From positions 55,161,695-55,225,694 of the forward strand of contig NC_012872.2 of assembly GCF_000003195.3 (NCBI RefSeq): 64,000 nucleotides of DNA, read 5' to 3'. Shown here in pieces: positions 36,534 through 48,244 of this stretch (its first letter is position 1; each line of letters starts with the position of its first letter). A program made the translations under genes and the position numbers. The notes below the pieces were generated by a model. It searched no databases, had not been told where the DNA came from, and saw only the letters and a list, made by a program, of their open reading frames with translations. Source of the DNA: Sorghum bicolor (taxonomy: Eukaryota; Streptophyta; Magnoliopsida; Poales; Poaceae).

Positions 36534-39193
36534 ATGGGCGCGGGGGACGGCGAGGTCGCTGCGAGCAAAGAGAAGGGCAGCGGCGCCGGAGGGGGCGGCG
36601 TCGAGCGGACGTCGCTGGACGGGGTGCGGGATAAGAACGTGATGCAGCTCAAGAAGCTTAATACGGCGCTCTTCCCTGTCCGCTACAACGAAAAATACTA
36701 CCAGGACGCCATCGCCTCCAAGGATTTCTCCAAACTAGGTGCGCCATCCACTCCTCTATCCGACCCCCGTCTCCCTCCTCTGTTCTCTGCTCTATGCCAC
36801 GATTGCACCCCTTGAGTCATTGGATCTACGATTGGCGTCCAAAAGGACGAGCTGTTGCGGCGAGATTGAGAAGACGCCGTTAGGATTCAGACGAATGTGA
36901 TGTGTAAAAAGGGATGATTTGTTTGGTTAGGCCCGATCTTGTACGGTCATGGTAGCTGTGGTGCTTAGGCTGGGTAATGCCCCCAGGTTGTACGGACGCA
37001 TTTTTTGGGGGGTAGATACTGATTATATTGATTCATCTATTGGTTCAGCTGATTATGTGTGAAATTGGTTGCTGCCCCTCTTGATGAGTGATGCCAACAG
37101 CTGAACTGTTATTTCCCTGCATTTGTCTGCAGCTTACTACAGCGATATTTGTGTTGGCGCGATAGCTTGTCGCCTGGAGAAGAAGGAAGGAGGAGCAATC
37201 CGAGTTTACATTATGACCTTGGGTGTACTGGCACCATATCGGGGTCTTGGTATTGGTGAGTTTTTCCCCTTCGGATTCACTTTTGCAGTTATTTGAGGAG
37301 ATCGACCAACCTGTTTGCTATGATGTTTGTAATGCCTTGGAAGACAGATATGTGTGCATCATCATTGATTTCAATAGATATTTGGTGATTACATCTTGAG
37401 TCCGCACATCTATTCCTGATAATTGATATCGTCAAACTAATATCAATTGTATTGTTATTGTAGATGTACTGATTCTCATTTTATTTACAAATCACAACCT
37501 AACTTCAACTGTATAAACAATGCTCTAACACTATCTTCTTTCAACTCAACCTAAAAAGGTAGTATGTACTTACCAACTTCACTGACAGTGCTGATGTGTT
37601 GTAGGTCATCGTATAAGCTGTTTAGGTGGCACTATTAGCAAGCCTATGTGAAAAATTGAACTGCTATTTATTTGCTAGAGCTGATGCAATTTATGTTACT
37701 AGCATTGTCTTCTCAGCTTGCTTGCATTTAGCTACTAGGCTTTCATCTCCTAGTAGAGTTGGTGCGTATTGTTGCTGCTTTTCCCAAGTGTCAATGCTTA
37801 AGCAATAATCTGCAAGTGTCACTACAGAGAACTAGAGAAGTTAAAATTAGTGTGCTTATTCTTTAGGGAAAGTACACTGGTATTGTCTCGTAGGTGGTCT
37901 CATGTAGTGCCATGTAATTTTAAGACTACTTAATAGACAACATGTACAACAGTTGTCTTTTAAGTTATCTCGTAGTAACTCACAGATTCCTTAATTTATG
38001 CATGGAATAAAGTAAAGTTGTGAGTGGCATGACAACAACAAGTCATTAGATGGTATTATAGTTGTCTCATAGTCCTGAATTTTAGCTCATGAGGTGGTTG
38101 TTTTGCGAAACAACAACCTCCTATCTCCTCTCTTTCTTTCCTCCACATCAGCAAAAATCATACGCGACACTACATGAGACGAGACCGCTGATGTGTAGCA
38201 ATTCACTTGCCCTTAGGGAGCTTGTTTTTTAGCACAACTGAAGCCTCATGCTAGATAATCAGGGTTATTACTTGTAGATTTTCCATATCAAGGTAAAGGT
38301 AACATACATTTTAACTTCACAGGGAAGGTTAAATAATCATTATGTAATAACTATATAGCATGATAATAACTTTTGTAGATTTTGCCAGTAATCGTGTACT
38401 TTCTTTTTAAGCTCTGAGTCTCTTTCAGTCTTTCCCTAACCATAGTCACTTTTACTCACTTGATTGTTCTAGAGTCCACTAAATACTAAGCTACATGCCT
38501 ACACCACCATTGACCCTGCCATTTATTTTCTTGCTGTCGAGTTTCAATGTTTCATAGATTGCAGATAGACTTTTAGGAGCTATGATCAAATATAACACTA
38601 CATATGGACCTAGTGTGGCAACTTTCTGCTGTTTACACTTGAGTTCATTGTAGAAGTGAAAAGTTCAACATGATGGTTTCTTGGAAATCCTTAATGTGCA
38701 CAAGAAAACATTCAGAGATCTTGAATCTGGTATTCCTTTGCAACTTCTGTTGGCCACCTGTACTGTTACTGTTACTTGCTCCTGAAGATGGATGCAGTTG
38801 AAAAAGAATACGAGTATTGTGTTTTTTTGGGTTGACTTCCCATGGCTGAGCTACAACAAAAAAGAAAACACCACTCTGAACTGTTCTGCTCTATGCTGAA
38901 TTGCTGATAAAATTGTACTACATAATAAGATCTATGCCATCTTATATTTATATTTGGCCGATTTTTTGTTGACAGGGACAAAGCTGCTGAATCATGTGTT
39001 CGATCTCTCAGCAAAGCAAAGCATCTCTGAGATATACTTGCATGTTCAGACCAACAACGACGATGCAATCGCTTTCTACAAGAAGTTTGGGTTCGAAATA
39101 ACACAGACAATACATAACTACTATATGAACATAACACCACCGGATTGCTACGTTCTTACGAAATTTATTGGCCAGGCTGCTACAAAGAAGTGA
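36534..39193 (+). CDS. NAA50: N-alpha-acetyltransferase 50 (NatE catalytic subunit)
   Basis: GNAT-fold enzyme that transfers acetyl from acetyl-CoA to protein N-termini, mostly Met-starting ones, working with the NatA complex on ribosomes. Exons: 36534-36738, 37133-37255 and 38976-39193; GT-AG, phases consistent; 181 residues. A Gly/Ser-rich N-terminal extension (residues 1-35) precedes the conserved core. Visible features: FPVRYNEKYY (47-56, substrate loop), VYIMTLGVLAPYRGLGIG (94-111) with the acetyl-CoA-binding RGLGIG, and LHVQ (132-135). Tyr95 and His133 match the catalytic Tyr73 and His112 of human NAA50. NNDDAIAFYKKFGFE is the expected GNAT C-terminal segment. The ATG is the first in frame after a GC-rich leader with a CCG/CCT microsatellite (about 36448-36481). 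Confidence 0.96.
37866..38212. mobile_element. Tourist-like MITE, 347 bp, in NAA50 intron 2
   Basis: GGGAAAGTACACTGGTA at the left, and the right end in reverse complement GGGCAAGTGAATTGCTACAC, with TTA on both sides (37863-37865, 38213-38215). The interior repeats GTCTCGTAG / GTCTCATAG words. Confidence 0.65.
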
Positions 39194-40016
39194 GCAGTTG
39201 CCCACCCACCTTTGGAGAGACCACTGCCACCTGAGTTATGGTGGAGATAGTTGGGATCTGGTCACAGTTTGTGCTGTGCTGTCATTTTTGTGATCTCGAA
39301 CGTGGTAGACATCTGAGTAGCTTTTGCTACAGCACTGAGGCATCATTTACATTAAGACTCATCTTGCTTCAGGGCATGGATTCGTGCCTGAACAATTTCT
39401 TGATTTGCTGCTTTTGTGGGAGAGCTATATGATCTTATAGGTCTCTGTATGCCCATTCAGGCTTGTATTTTGATGAATCACGATGTCAGGATGTTCTGCA
39501 CGCTAATTTTGGTTGGGCTGTGACGATTAAGTTGTTTATGCTCGCCCATCATTCTTTTGCATAGACATTTTAGGATAATGCCGATCTTGAAATACTGCAA
39601 GCAGATTAGCCAAAGGTAAAGGAACGTGTGCGCCTCGAGACTTTCTTGAAAGGGTCGGGATGTTGTCTCGAGGGGTAGATAGGCGTTTCTAAAAAAATCT
39701 TCCACAATTCAAAGCAGCGGATTTGTCCGTAACTTATGCACGTATGTGTAAGTTATGCAGAAATCTGTGTAGGCTACACGGTTCAATAGAAAGCTCAAGA
39801 TCAAACGAACTTGGAGATATTCGTGGAGTTGATTAGCGAGTCAACAAAGCACCTGTACTCATAAATAGGCACAACCAAGTAGATCGAGAGTGAAGCACAA
39901 ATCAAATAAAAGACTCAAGAGTGAAGCACAAACCAAAGTGAAGGCATGATAATTTGTTTTCTTAAGTTCGGTTCCTTTCCAAGGAAGGACCTACTGCATC
40001 TTTGATCCATAAATAC
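39194..40016. other. NAA50 3' flank and unassigned repeat-like sequence
   Basis: The first 250 bases are probably the NAA50 3' UTR. After about 39600 the sequence reads like the flank or internal part of a decayed retroelement (CTCGAGACTTTCTTGAAAGG, GCACAAATCAAATAAAAGACTC repeats), with no protein left. Confidence 0.35.
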
Positions 40017-40092
40017 GATCGCATATGACATGACATATACAAAATGAGCAATCCGATCGCATATGACATTACATATACAAAAAGAGCAATCC
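40017..40092. repeat. 38-bp tandem duplication
   Basis: Two adjacent 38-base units starting GATCGCATATGACAT, with about two mismatches. Confidence 0.8.
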
Positions 40093-40456
40093 ATTCATTG
40101 CATATACGGATCCGCTACCGAACCAAGTTGCAGCGAACTCTAACTACAATATCACAACACACATCGCCATATGTGCTAGAGATGAGTTTAGTTTGTACCT
40201 TGAGTTTAGAGGAAGCACTGTTGCTAACAACAGCGTCCTACGAGCTGGCCGGTCGTCGATGTAGTCGTTCGCTCAGAAAGAACGCAGCTGCCGGAGCAAA
40301 TGCTTAGGGAAAGAGCAAACGCTAAGTAGTCACTCTGAAGTGCTCTCCAAAAACTTAATCGCCTTCCTACCTATACAACAGTGCAGGTACGCTGGTGGAC
40401 AAAGTTCCGAAGGCCTCCTCGCCTAAGCTCCTCGTGCGCGCAAGGAGCTCAGGCTA

Positions 40457-40646
40457 GGGATGGCAAAGAGCAGCTCAAGCTAAAAAAGAAAGGCCGAAAA
40501 CGAGGAAGGATGTGTCTCTCATGAAAGAGAAGAGGAGGCATACATGCCCCTCATGCGCATGGATGGCAGAGAGCAGCTCAAGCTCAAAAAGAAAGGAGAG
40601 TGAGGAATGATGTGTCTCCCATGAAGGAGAGGGGAAGACGTACATG
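40457..40646. repeat. ~100-bp imperfect tandem duplication
   Basis: GGATGGCAAAGAGCAGCTCAAG (40457) recurs as GGATGGCAGAGAGCAGCTCAAG (40560). Both copies continue through GATGTGTCTC(T/C)CATGAA(A/G)GAGA and TACATG. It is probably within a decayed LTR. Confidence 0.7.
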
Positions 40647-42274
40647 GTCATGTGTGACTCGTCCTAAATGAGTTGGGCACAACATTTGTTTACAAATGCA
40701 CGTGGTTTATGACTCAACCCAACTCTCACTTTCACCTTGTCTATAGGAGCACCAACAAGCTTCCTATTTAAGTTGAGCACCTTCTTAGTGACTGTACCAT
40801 GTTGCACTAATCTCACTCTCACTTAGCAGTTATTGTGGCCCTTTGAAATTTCTTTAATTAATTGCTAGACTAATCATAGGCCAAGTCCAATTAATGCAAC
40901 ACCTACGTCTCAGTTGAGGAAGCTCCAAGCGACCCAAGTATGAAGCTTAAGCGACATCTCTTCCAACCATCTTCTTTGCTTCACTATAGGACTTCTTCCC
41001 TTGTGAAGGCGAAGTTAAAGCCTTCACACTTTCTCACAGCTTACCACAAGCGTGGGAGCTCATCAAACTCCATGTTGTTTATGAGACTTTTCCTCCTTGC
41101 CCTCAAACTCCTTGAGCTTTCTATTGATGAAACCTACAAGTGCTTAAGCATTTGGTTGCATTCTTTTACTTTCGATCACTAAATCTCTCAATCCAACTCA
41201 TCAGAATTCCCACAAAACTCAAAAGCCTCATAAATAAAGGTCGGGGGAGCTAGAGAGGCATTTGGATCAACGATATGGGCATTGGTGAGAAGCAACGCCC
41301 CCTCCAAATAAGGGGGAGGGAGTATATATACTCCATTCACAAAAACTACCAGTTATGTTAGTCAAAGAGCATGACCTATATACTTGAACAGAAACTAGCT
41401 AGCTGTTGAAACTAAAAAAAACTAGGTATTGGAACTGAATATACTTAACTTATGCCCAGGTCCATAACCTACGCAACTAAACATAACGACCTAGGCCAGT
41501 TTGCAAAATAGTAGCTAAAAGCATCTAGACCCCTAATTCAGTTCTAGGGATTAATGATGATACAATAATCGTCACTAATGTTTTTTTTGCAGCGGCATTA
41601 TTTAGTGATGCCATAATTATGCATACTAATTGTGCTCTTATATTTTCATGCTCCTAATTGTAGTTTTCAATCGGTTTTAAAAGGATACGCGTGACAGACT
41701 AAGGATGAGCTAGTTCTAAGTGTTATTTGGCATGGAGAGACACAATAGTTTAGGTTCTTATTTCCTCCTTTAGTATAAGTGAAAGCCTAAGTTTAGTAAT
41801 TGATTGACAACACTTGTGCCCTAGCAGAATCTACCATACCAGTTTCTGCAGTGTAACTGCAGGACAGTCGGTAAAATTGACTAGACCGATTTTGGCAGAC
41901 TACTGCAAATTAATTTTTAATTGCTTACTTAGTTGTTGATCCTATTCACCCCCCCATAGGCACCAGCTTAGTCTTTCAAAACATATTTCAAACCTTTGAC
42001 TTTGATTTTTTTTCAAACATATTTAGGAAAACCTTGTTAACTCTATTTTGAAAACCACTTTAAACTATATTTTGAGAAGTCATTGACAATAGATCACCTG
42101 AAATCTTTTTATGCTCTAAATTTAAATGGCCATTTTAAAACCACTTTCAATCAAATCTTGAATTTTGAAAGGTAGAACAAACAATTTTTGGAACATTATT
42201 AATCTAAAATTAAAACATATTTTGAACTTATATTTGGAATATGTTTCTAAAGTATTTTGAGAATTAAGACACTA
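40647..42274. other. Non-coding repeat-like region
   Basis: No gene is recognised. Pieces such as TTGATCCTATTCACCCCCCCATAGGCACCA (about 41936-41965) resemble retrotransposon LTR-edge sequence of grasses. The rest is AT-rich. Confidence 0.35.
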
Positions 42275-42610
42275 GGCCCTCCAAGACGAAAAGTTTTTGG
42301 GTGTCACATCAAATATGTCGACACATATTTGAAATACTAAATATAGACTAATAAAAAATAAATTACATAGCTTGCTTGAAAACTGTGAGACAAATTTATT
42401 AAGCCTAATTAATCCACCATTAGCACATGTGGGTTACTATAGTAGTTATGGCTAATCATGGTCTAATTAGGTTTAAAAGATTCGTCTCGCGAGTTACATC
42501 CAAACTGTGTAATTAGTTTTTATTTTTGTCTACATTTAATGCTCTATGTATGTGTCTAAAGATTCGATGTGATGGATGAAAATTTTTTGGGTGGAGAACT
42601 AAACAAGGCC
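42275..42610. mobile_element. Tourist-like MITE, ~336 bp subfamily
   Basis: GGCCCTCCAAGACG left, GGAGAACTAAACAAGGCC right. The interior ATTAGCACATGTGGGTTACT is shared with 9649-9984. The target duplication is eroded (CTA versus TTT). Confidence 0.75.
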
Positions 42611-42899
42611 TTTGTTTCTCTGTGAGAAGAACTGCAGCCGGTCCAATTAAATGATCAGCCTGACTAGATCATATAGCGCTTCACACAAGATGGGAAATTC
42701 AGTGTAAGATCAGCTTTACATGTTCAATCTTTAGATCCATCCGTTATTTGGGAAAAAAAATATGGAAGGCCAAGGGTGAACCGAAGTGCAGATTTTTCCG
42801 TTAGCTGCTGCTACAAAGAAATATCTTAACTTCAGATACAATCATCAGGCGACAAGGCCAGGCAAATCCCACCTATCAGCTATGCAGAATAGAAACTGA

Positions 42900-43482
42900 A
42901 TAGCCAAGCCACATGGTGGCAGATTGCTCTTTCTCAAAGATGGTCCGGTCAATATTAGCTCAAAAGTTCAACCTGCCAATGACCATCAAAACACAACAGG
43001 TACAAGAATCAAACAGTTGTGGTATACCATGATTGGGCAGGGAGATGATAGAAGACGCACTCAGCTAGTCATCTATGCAGTATGGAACATATGGAAAGAG
43101 CATTATAGAAGAGTCTTCAACAATAAATCGCAAACGTTGGCACAGGTAGCAAGCATTTTTTTTTTGAAAATTTAGCAGGAGCTCTGCCTCTCAGTTAAGG
43201 AAAGATAGAGGTTTATGTACAGAGTAGCAAGCATAATCCAACAGGACATCTTGCTATATGATATGGCGCAGGGAAAAATGTTCATGTAATTTTCTGAAAA
43301 TTACAAAGAAACAAACCTGGCATGCAGCCAACATGCACGTACTGCAGGATGCTGTTATTTTCTTTCCTGTTTCTTCCGGTTAAATACTAGGATGTTATAC
43401 TGTCCATGTAAACTGTTGTAACTCTTAAACTTCCTCTTAATGCAAAGACAGGGCACCTGCCACTTTCATGCTAAAAGAAGTA
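42900..43482 (+). pseudogene. L1 LINE 3' end remnant, interrupted by a small retroposon
   Basis: A short frame at about 43045-43150 reads RRTQLVIYAVWNIWKEHYRRVF, typical of the extreme C-terminus of grass L1 ORF2. The tail region at about 43410-43480 (GTAACTCTTAAACTTCCTCTTAATGC, then GGGCACCTGCCACTTTC) matches the usual L1 3' end. All upstream ORF2 is missing, as expected for 5' truncation. Confidence 0.7.
43156..43223 (-). mobile_element. 68-bp truncated retroposon with poly(A) and target duplication
   Basis: Inserted in the L1 remnant and flanked by identical 10-bp repeats GTAGCAAGCA (43146-43155 and 43224-43233). Read on the minus strand it ends CTCCTGCTAAATTTTC followed by about ten A residues. 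This is the common 3' end of a plant retroposon (L1- or SINE-mobilised), strongly 5'-truncated. Confidence 0.8.
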
Positions 43483-44416
43483 TTTTGAGAATTTAGACCC
43501 TTTTGTAAACATAGTTTAGAATATTTTCAAGACTTTTCAAACTAAAGCTTGCACTTTTAGAGCTAGTGTTTGAAACAAAACTATGAAGTTTTATTCTTGA
43601 AAATAGAATATAACCTATTCATAGCTTGATCAAATTTTAGAAATTCATTTACACACCATAAAGGTAGTGCAAAGGCACGAATGTAAGCAAACAAAATTAC
43701 ATTAACTTTTTTTTAAAAATAAAATATAAAACCACATTTTCATTCTCTGAATTGACAACAAACTAAATAATCTCAGAGAATTTTAGAAAGAATATTAAAA
43801 TCGTCTTGGTGGCATTGCTACTAGCTTGGTGGGTGAGATTATCCGGATCACATTATTATTTTTTGATCTTATGTGAATCTGAAGAAAAACCAAGCCATGC
43901 TATTATCTTCCACTATTTATGCATTGGAGAATCACGACAACGTTGAGGTCAAAATTAGATGGATTGGCTCAAACTCCACAAGGTGATAGCTCCTCATTGT
44001 TTCTACAAGGGCCTATTTATGACATCATCATCTTCAAATTTGTGGAGTTAGAACTAAATCCATTGAGAGCATTTGGATGTAACAATTTATTTTAGGCTAC
44101 AACTCTAAATCTACAAGAGCCGTGAAGCTTGAGCTCCCCAAAACAGTCATTAAGTTATTTCTATGGTGTCAAGAGAAGGGAGGGTGTAGAAGAAATATGA
44201 CATACCCTTATGATTTGTAGGGGTGAGAAGGGAGATCTACGAATGAGATTTATAACAGTAATCAAATAACATCAACATAGTTTGCGGAAGCCCATCAACT
44301 CTTCAAAATTGTTAGTTTGTGTTGTGATAGCAATCGTGACTTGATGAGATGTCTTAATGGTGAATGGAGCCAATCAACCTAGTGGGATTGCGAAGAACTC
44401 AACTATATATGTATAT
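43483..44416. other. AT-rich spacer, nothing recognised
   Basis: No coding region, inverted-repeat element or structural RNA could be supported here. Confidence 0.4.
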
Positions 44417-44446
44417 ACTAGGTAATGTGCCCGTGCGTTGCTACGG
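44417..44446 (-). mobile_element. Helitron-like 3' terminus
   Basis: On the minus strand CCGTAGCAACGCACGGG (a hairpin with CCGT/ACGG stem) is followed within a dozen bases by CCTAGT and then AT. This fits a rolling-circle Helitron 3' end (hairpin, then CTRRT, inserted at A|T). The element body would extend to higher coordinates; its 5' end was not identified. Confidence 0.5.
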
Positions 44447-46765
44447 ATGATAAGATAACAATACTATGAAATAAACACCGACATTAAAGTGATATTTAAT
44501 CCAAAAAACAAAGTTTGTGAAATTAACATAGTGACAGAGAGCGTGACATCGCATACTCACCAACACTACCATATAGACCCTCCCCTAGCTTTAGCAGGCG
44601 CTGTGGTGACGGGGGTCACCTCGGGTGCCACCCGACATCTCACCCCCCGCCCATTCGGCGCTGGATCGCAACCGCCGCCCTATCTGTCGCGGTGACAGCC
44701 CTCCCCCGGTTTCAGCAGCACCCCACCCACCGTCCATCTCGATCTCTTCTTTCCCAAATCTTGTTTTTTTGGAAGGAGAAAATAAGATGAGGGATGGAAA
44801 TCAAACATGTGCGGTGCATGTGTGGGGATGGAGATGCAGCCATGAACGGGACAATAATATATGTATGAGCGTGTGTTGTATTGTCATCACATATATTACA
44901 AAGAACATGATAGCAATTCAAACATAAATGTTTCTTATTGCAACAAGTTATATATGCACATATTTGAGCATCTTAGGCATTGTAGCAGTGATAGTTTAGT
45001 CTTCTTATGCATAGACAAGGGGCTATTGAGGTATGCAATGACATTAACCCTAGCCTAGTGCTTCTAGGCACCTGAGCTCACTAATATAAGCTTGTTTGTT
45101 AGATGCAACTATCGAGGTATTTTTCCTATTCCTGAGCTCACTAATACTATAAGCTTGTTTTTATTCAGTATGTTGTAGAGCCCATTGAACAATCTATAAC
45201 TGCATTAGATTCATGCTTATTGTATGCCCTAGAGTGGAAGGAGTATGTTGTCACTTCCCACTTTGAAATGTTCAGATGTATATGGATCTAGTGAATGATC
45301 AACTAACTAAATTATGTCATATCAAGTAATCACGACCAGTGCTGGTTGCTATTACATGTTAGGTATTATTGAATATACCAGTGTATATCTCGAGATACAT
45401 GCTTTGAGGTAGTGTTGTACAAGTCATGTACGCTCAATAAAACTTTCTCAATATCTTGCAGTGCCTATCTATCACGCTTAGGTAAATTTTTTAATCTATG
45501 AAAACCAAGGCATAAAAAGTAACATCTCATATACTTCTTAGCTGATGGCATATGTAGTGTTTGCAAACCATAAAATCAATAAAACTGAAGTATTGCAATT
45601 ATTGGTCCCTGCAAAAGTTGTATTTGGATAGGGAAAGCATTCTCAGATGCATTGTAATTAAAAAATACTAACTTCTCTGCATGTCCCTCTCCAAGAGTCC
45701 AAGGAAAAGCATTTACAGAAGCCTTGCAAATTCATAAAGCTACATCGTCCCAACCTGCACCAGATATAAATCCCATTTCAGTTAACTGGAAAGGAAACAT
45801 AATTTTTAGCCTCCAGAAAGAACACACAGCGTATTGGAATAGAACGGTGTTAGTCTCTCATTACATTTGTTCAACTGAATAGACAAGAACAACATCCCAT
45901 CTTGCAAACATATGAAGTGAATCAGCAAGCAAGAAGTTATAATAAAGAATACTGGAAACCATATTCCTCGCATGGGAAGCAAAATTAGAAATAAGAAATT
46001 GTTTTCAGCACATGGTGAAACCCGCGCATGCTGTCTATAGCTCAGAGCAATGGGAAAACTAACACAATAGGCTTACAAAATACATACATATCTCTACAGC
46101 AGGATCTCTTATTGTGCAAAACCTGTATTATGAACTAAATTGATTTGGGGAAAATCAGAGAGCTCACACAAGATGGTTTCTAGGAAGAGCAGATATTCAG
46201 ATTATCAGAAGAGTAGAAAAGCACTGAAGCACCCAAAAAGAAACAAGCCTTGTCCTTTGCCTACAATGTGAGAGCATCCACATATTCGCTGCCAGTAGAG
46301 CAGATAATCAGTACACATCAACGGCAGTTTACATCCAAAAGTTTATCTCCACTCCCAATTTCCAAAAACAAAAACCTCACTCAATAGCCTTAAAAGAAAA
46401 TTATACCACAAACCTGATATTTCATTCACGTTATGCACTATCAAGTCAAAATTACCAGCAATTTTGCTATTACTAAACTAAGCGAAAGGTGCATAGCAAC
46501 ATTACCAGCTTGTCTTGTGCTGGATTCGCAAGTTAGTTCCTCCCTAAACTCTCCATCACTACAGAGCAAATCAACAAAACCAAGACTAATAGTAGGGCCG
46601 GATCCAATAAAAGGACACGGTGAACATATGCACACTTGATAACTTTTGTAGCAAAATCAAATTTGGTAGGCTTGATATTAGATCAGATCTGAGTACGCCA
46701 AATAGCTTAAGTTAGGGTTTGGGTCCTCGGCTTCGCACAGAAGGGAGAGCTAAGGATGGACGTAC
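44447..46765. other. Presumed interior of a Helitron-like element
   Basis: Mixed composition with a GC-rich patch (about 44590-44730) and long intron-like AT-rich stretches. CCTGAGCTCACTAATA...TAAGCTTGTTT occurs twice (45071 and 45132). No intact gene is recognised. Confidence 0.3.
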
Positions 46766-46806
46766 CTATTGGTGCTCGTCGCCGGCGAAGGGTCTAGCGA
46801 AGACAT
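46766..46806 (-). pseudogene. Isolated first-exon-like fragment (possible captured gene piece)
   Basis: On the minus strand ATG opens a frame MSSLDPSPATSTN ending at a good splice donor (AATAG|GTACG at 46766/46765), with a CT-rich leader upstream. No following exons could be recognised, so this may be a gene fragment carried by a transposon. Confidence 0.3.
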
Positions 46807-46868
46807 GGCCAAGGGCCCGACGAAAACCTGGGCACTTGCCATAAGGCTGCCGCGATGGTCTGCGGTTG

Positions 46869-46871
<3 letters not shown>

Positions 46872-46921
<50 letters not shown>
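46872..46921. repeat. (GA)25 microsatellite
   Basis: About 50 uninterrupted bases of GA repeat. It is likely length-polymorphic. Confidence 0.95.
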
Positions 46922-46923
<2 letters not shown>

Positions 46924-47214
46924 CGTGCAGGCCCTGCGCCCTGGTGGCCAGCGCCTCGCCTAGTAGGGCAGCCTCGCATCCTTGGCTGGAGCCATAGCCT
47001 GGTGGGCTGGTGCCTCACCGTGGGGGAGAGATCGAGGAGGAGGAGTCGCATGCGTGGGAGAGGTGGCGTCGGGGGAGTGGGGGAGTCAAGTGCGGGGTGG
47101 GAGGCGTGGGGGGTGAGGGGGATGCGGATTTTTTTTCACATAGATGGCAGACAGACGGCCGAAGGAAATTGTCACACCAAAAAATTGTCCACTCTTTAGT
47201 CTTTTACACACACA

Positions 47215-47449
47215 AGTGCTATTCTACACCCTAGGTGTAGAATACTATTCTACACCGAACTGTTATACTGAGCAGAATAGTATCGTTCAATATCTACGTT
47301 TCACTATTGTTCAGTATTTCATGGTCTTGAGTGTAGTACTAGATGATACTGAACACGGCATGGTTCAGAACCACTCAGTATTTTTGCTCTGCTCAGTTCT
47401 AGCTTGCGGTGTAGAATAATATTCTACACCTAGGGTATAGAATAGCGCT
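47215..47449. mobile_element. MITE, 235 bp, with ~42-bp internally palindromic ends
   Basis: The left end AGTGCTATTCTACACCCTAG and its inverted counterpart at the right (CTAGGGTATAGAATAGCGCT) stay matched for about 42 bases with few mismatches. Each end itself contains a CTACACC-CTAGG-GGTGTAG palindrome. The element sits at the tail of an L1 remnant. No target duplication could be fixed. Confidence 0.7.
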
Positions 47450-47796
47450 GCCGTATATATATTGTATTAATAAAAAAAGAGTCATAATACACCTAAACAC
47501 ACTCACACACCCCACCACACCTACCCTGTTTTCTAAGGCTTAAGAACTTGTTTCCGAGTATACAACGACCGAACTGAGCTAACAAACTAATAGCTCCAGT
47601 TCGGTGTAGAATAATATATTTTACACCTAGGGTGTAGAATAGAGTTGTCGTATATATATATTGTATTAATAAAAAAAGATTCATAATAGACCTAAACACA
47701 CTCACACACCCCACCACACCTACCCTGTTTTCTAAGGCTTAAGCACCTGTTTCTGAGTATACAACGACCAAGCTGAGCTAACAAACTAACAACTCC
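47408..47796. repeat. ~190-bp tandem duplication covering MITE end plus L1 tail
   Basis: The block 47408-47597 is repeated at 47603-47796 at about 90% identity. Each unit starts with GGTGTAGAATAATAT (the MITE inner end) and runs through TATATTGTATTAATAAAAAAAG, CACACCCCACCACACCTACC and AACAAACTAA. The duplication therefore arose after the MITE entered the L1 3' end. Confidence 0.85.
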
Positions 47797-48244
47797 GATC
47801 AGTGAGTAAGGAAAGACCCTTTGCTCCTGCCATACACCATCAGCGGGCTTCATCTCTAGCTATACTCAAATCTATGTCAGTGTTTGGTGCAGCCCCATTG
47901 AAGATACAGTCATTCCAGTGTTTCTAGATGCTCTAGGCACCAAGGATGATGATAGAGTTTAATCCTTTTCTTCCAGTGTTTCCTCCTTTCCCCACCAGTC
48001 CTCCCAAGCAGAATCATTGGGCTGAGGCATGAGTGAAGAGAGTCCGACGCACTACAGGAGAGAAAACCATAATTGCCTAGCAAAAACACACCCAATCGGA
48101 GGTGCTGAATGCTTTCTTGTTCCTGGTCACAAAACAAACATTTGGCTGGCTGGGGAAATCCTCACCGAGCAAGCCTGTCAGCTGTCCAACACCAGTTATG
48201 GAAAACTAGCCACATGAAAAAATGGGATTTGGGAGGAGCCCATG
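47600..48244 (-). pseudogene. L1 LINE ORF2 C-terminus and 3' end, part 1
   Basis: On the minus strand the frame below 48244 reads WAPPKSHFFMWLVFHNWCWTADRLA, then a worn zinc-knuckle (FVTRNK / FCDQEQESIQHL), then IILGA and FNGAAP words of plant L1 ORF2. The 3' tail follows toward 47600. It has stops and frameshifts. It is the continuation of 62039-62645, separated by the Gypsy insertion. Confidence 0.8.
48240..48244. repeat. Target-site duplication CCATG, left copy
   Basis: Identical to 62034-62038; the 5-bp duplication made by the LTR retrotransposon on integration. Confidence 0.92.

Noticed and set aside
46855..47199. 114-codon frame containing repeated Arg-Glu
   Set aside because: Produced by reading through the GA microsatellite.
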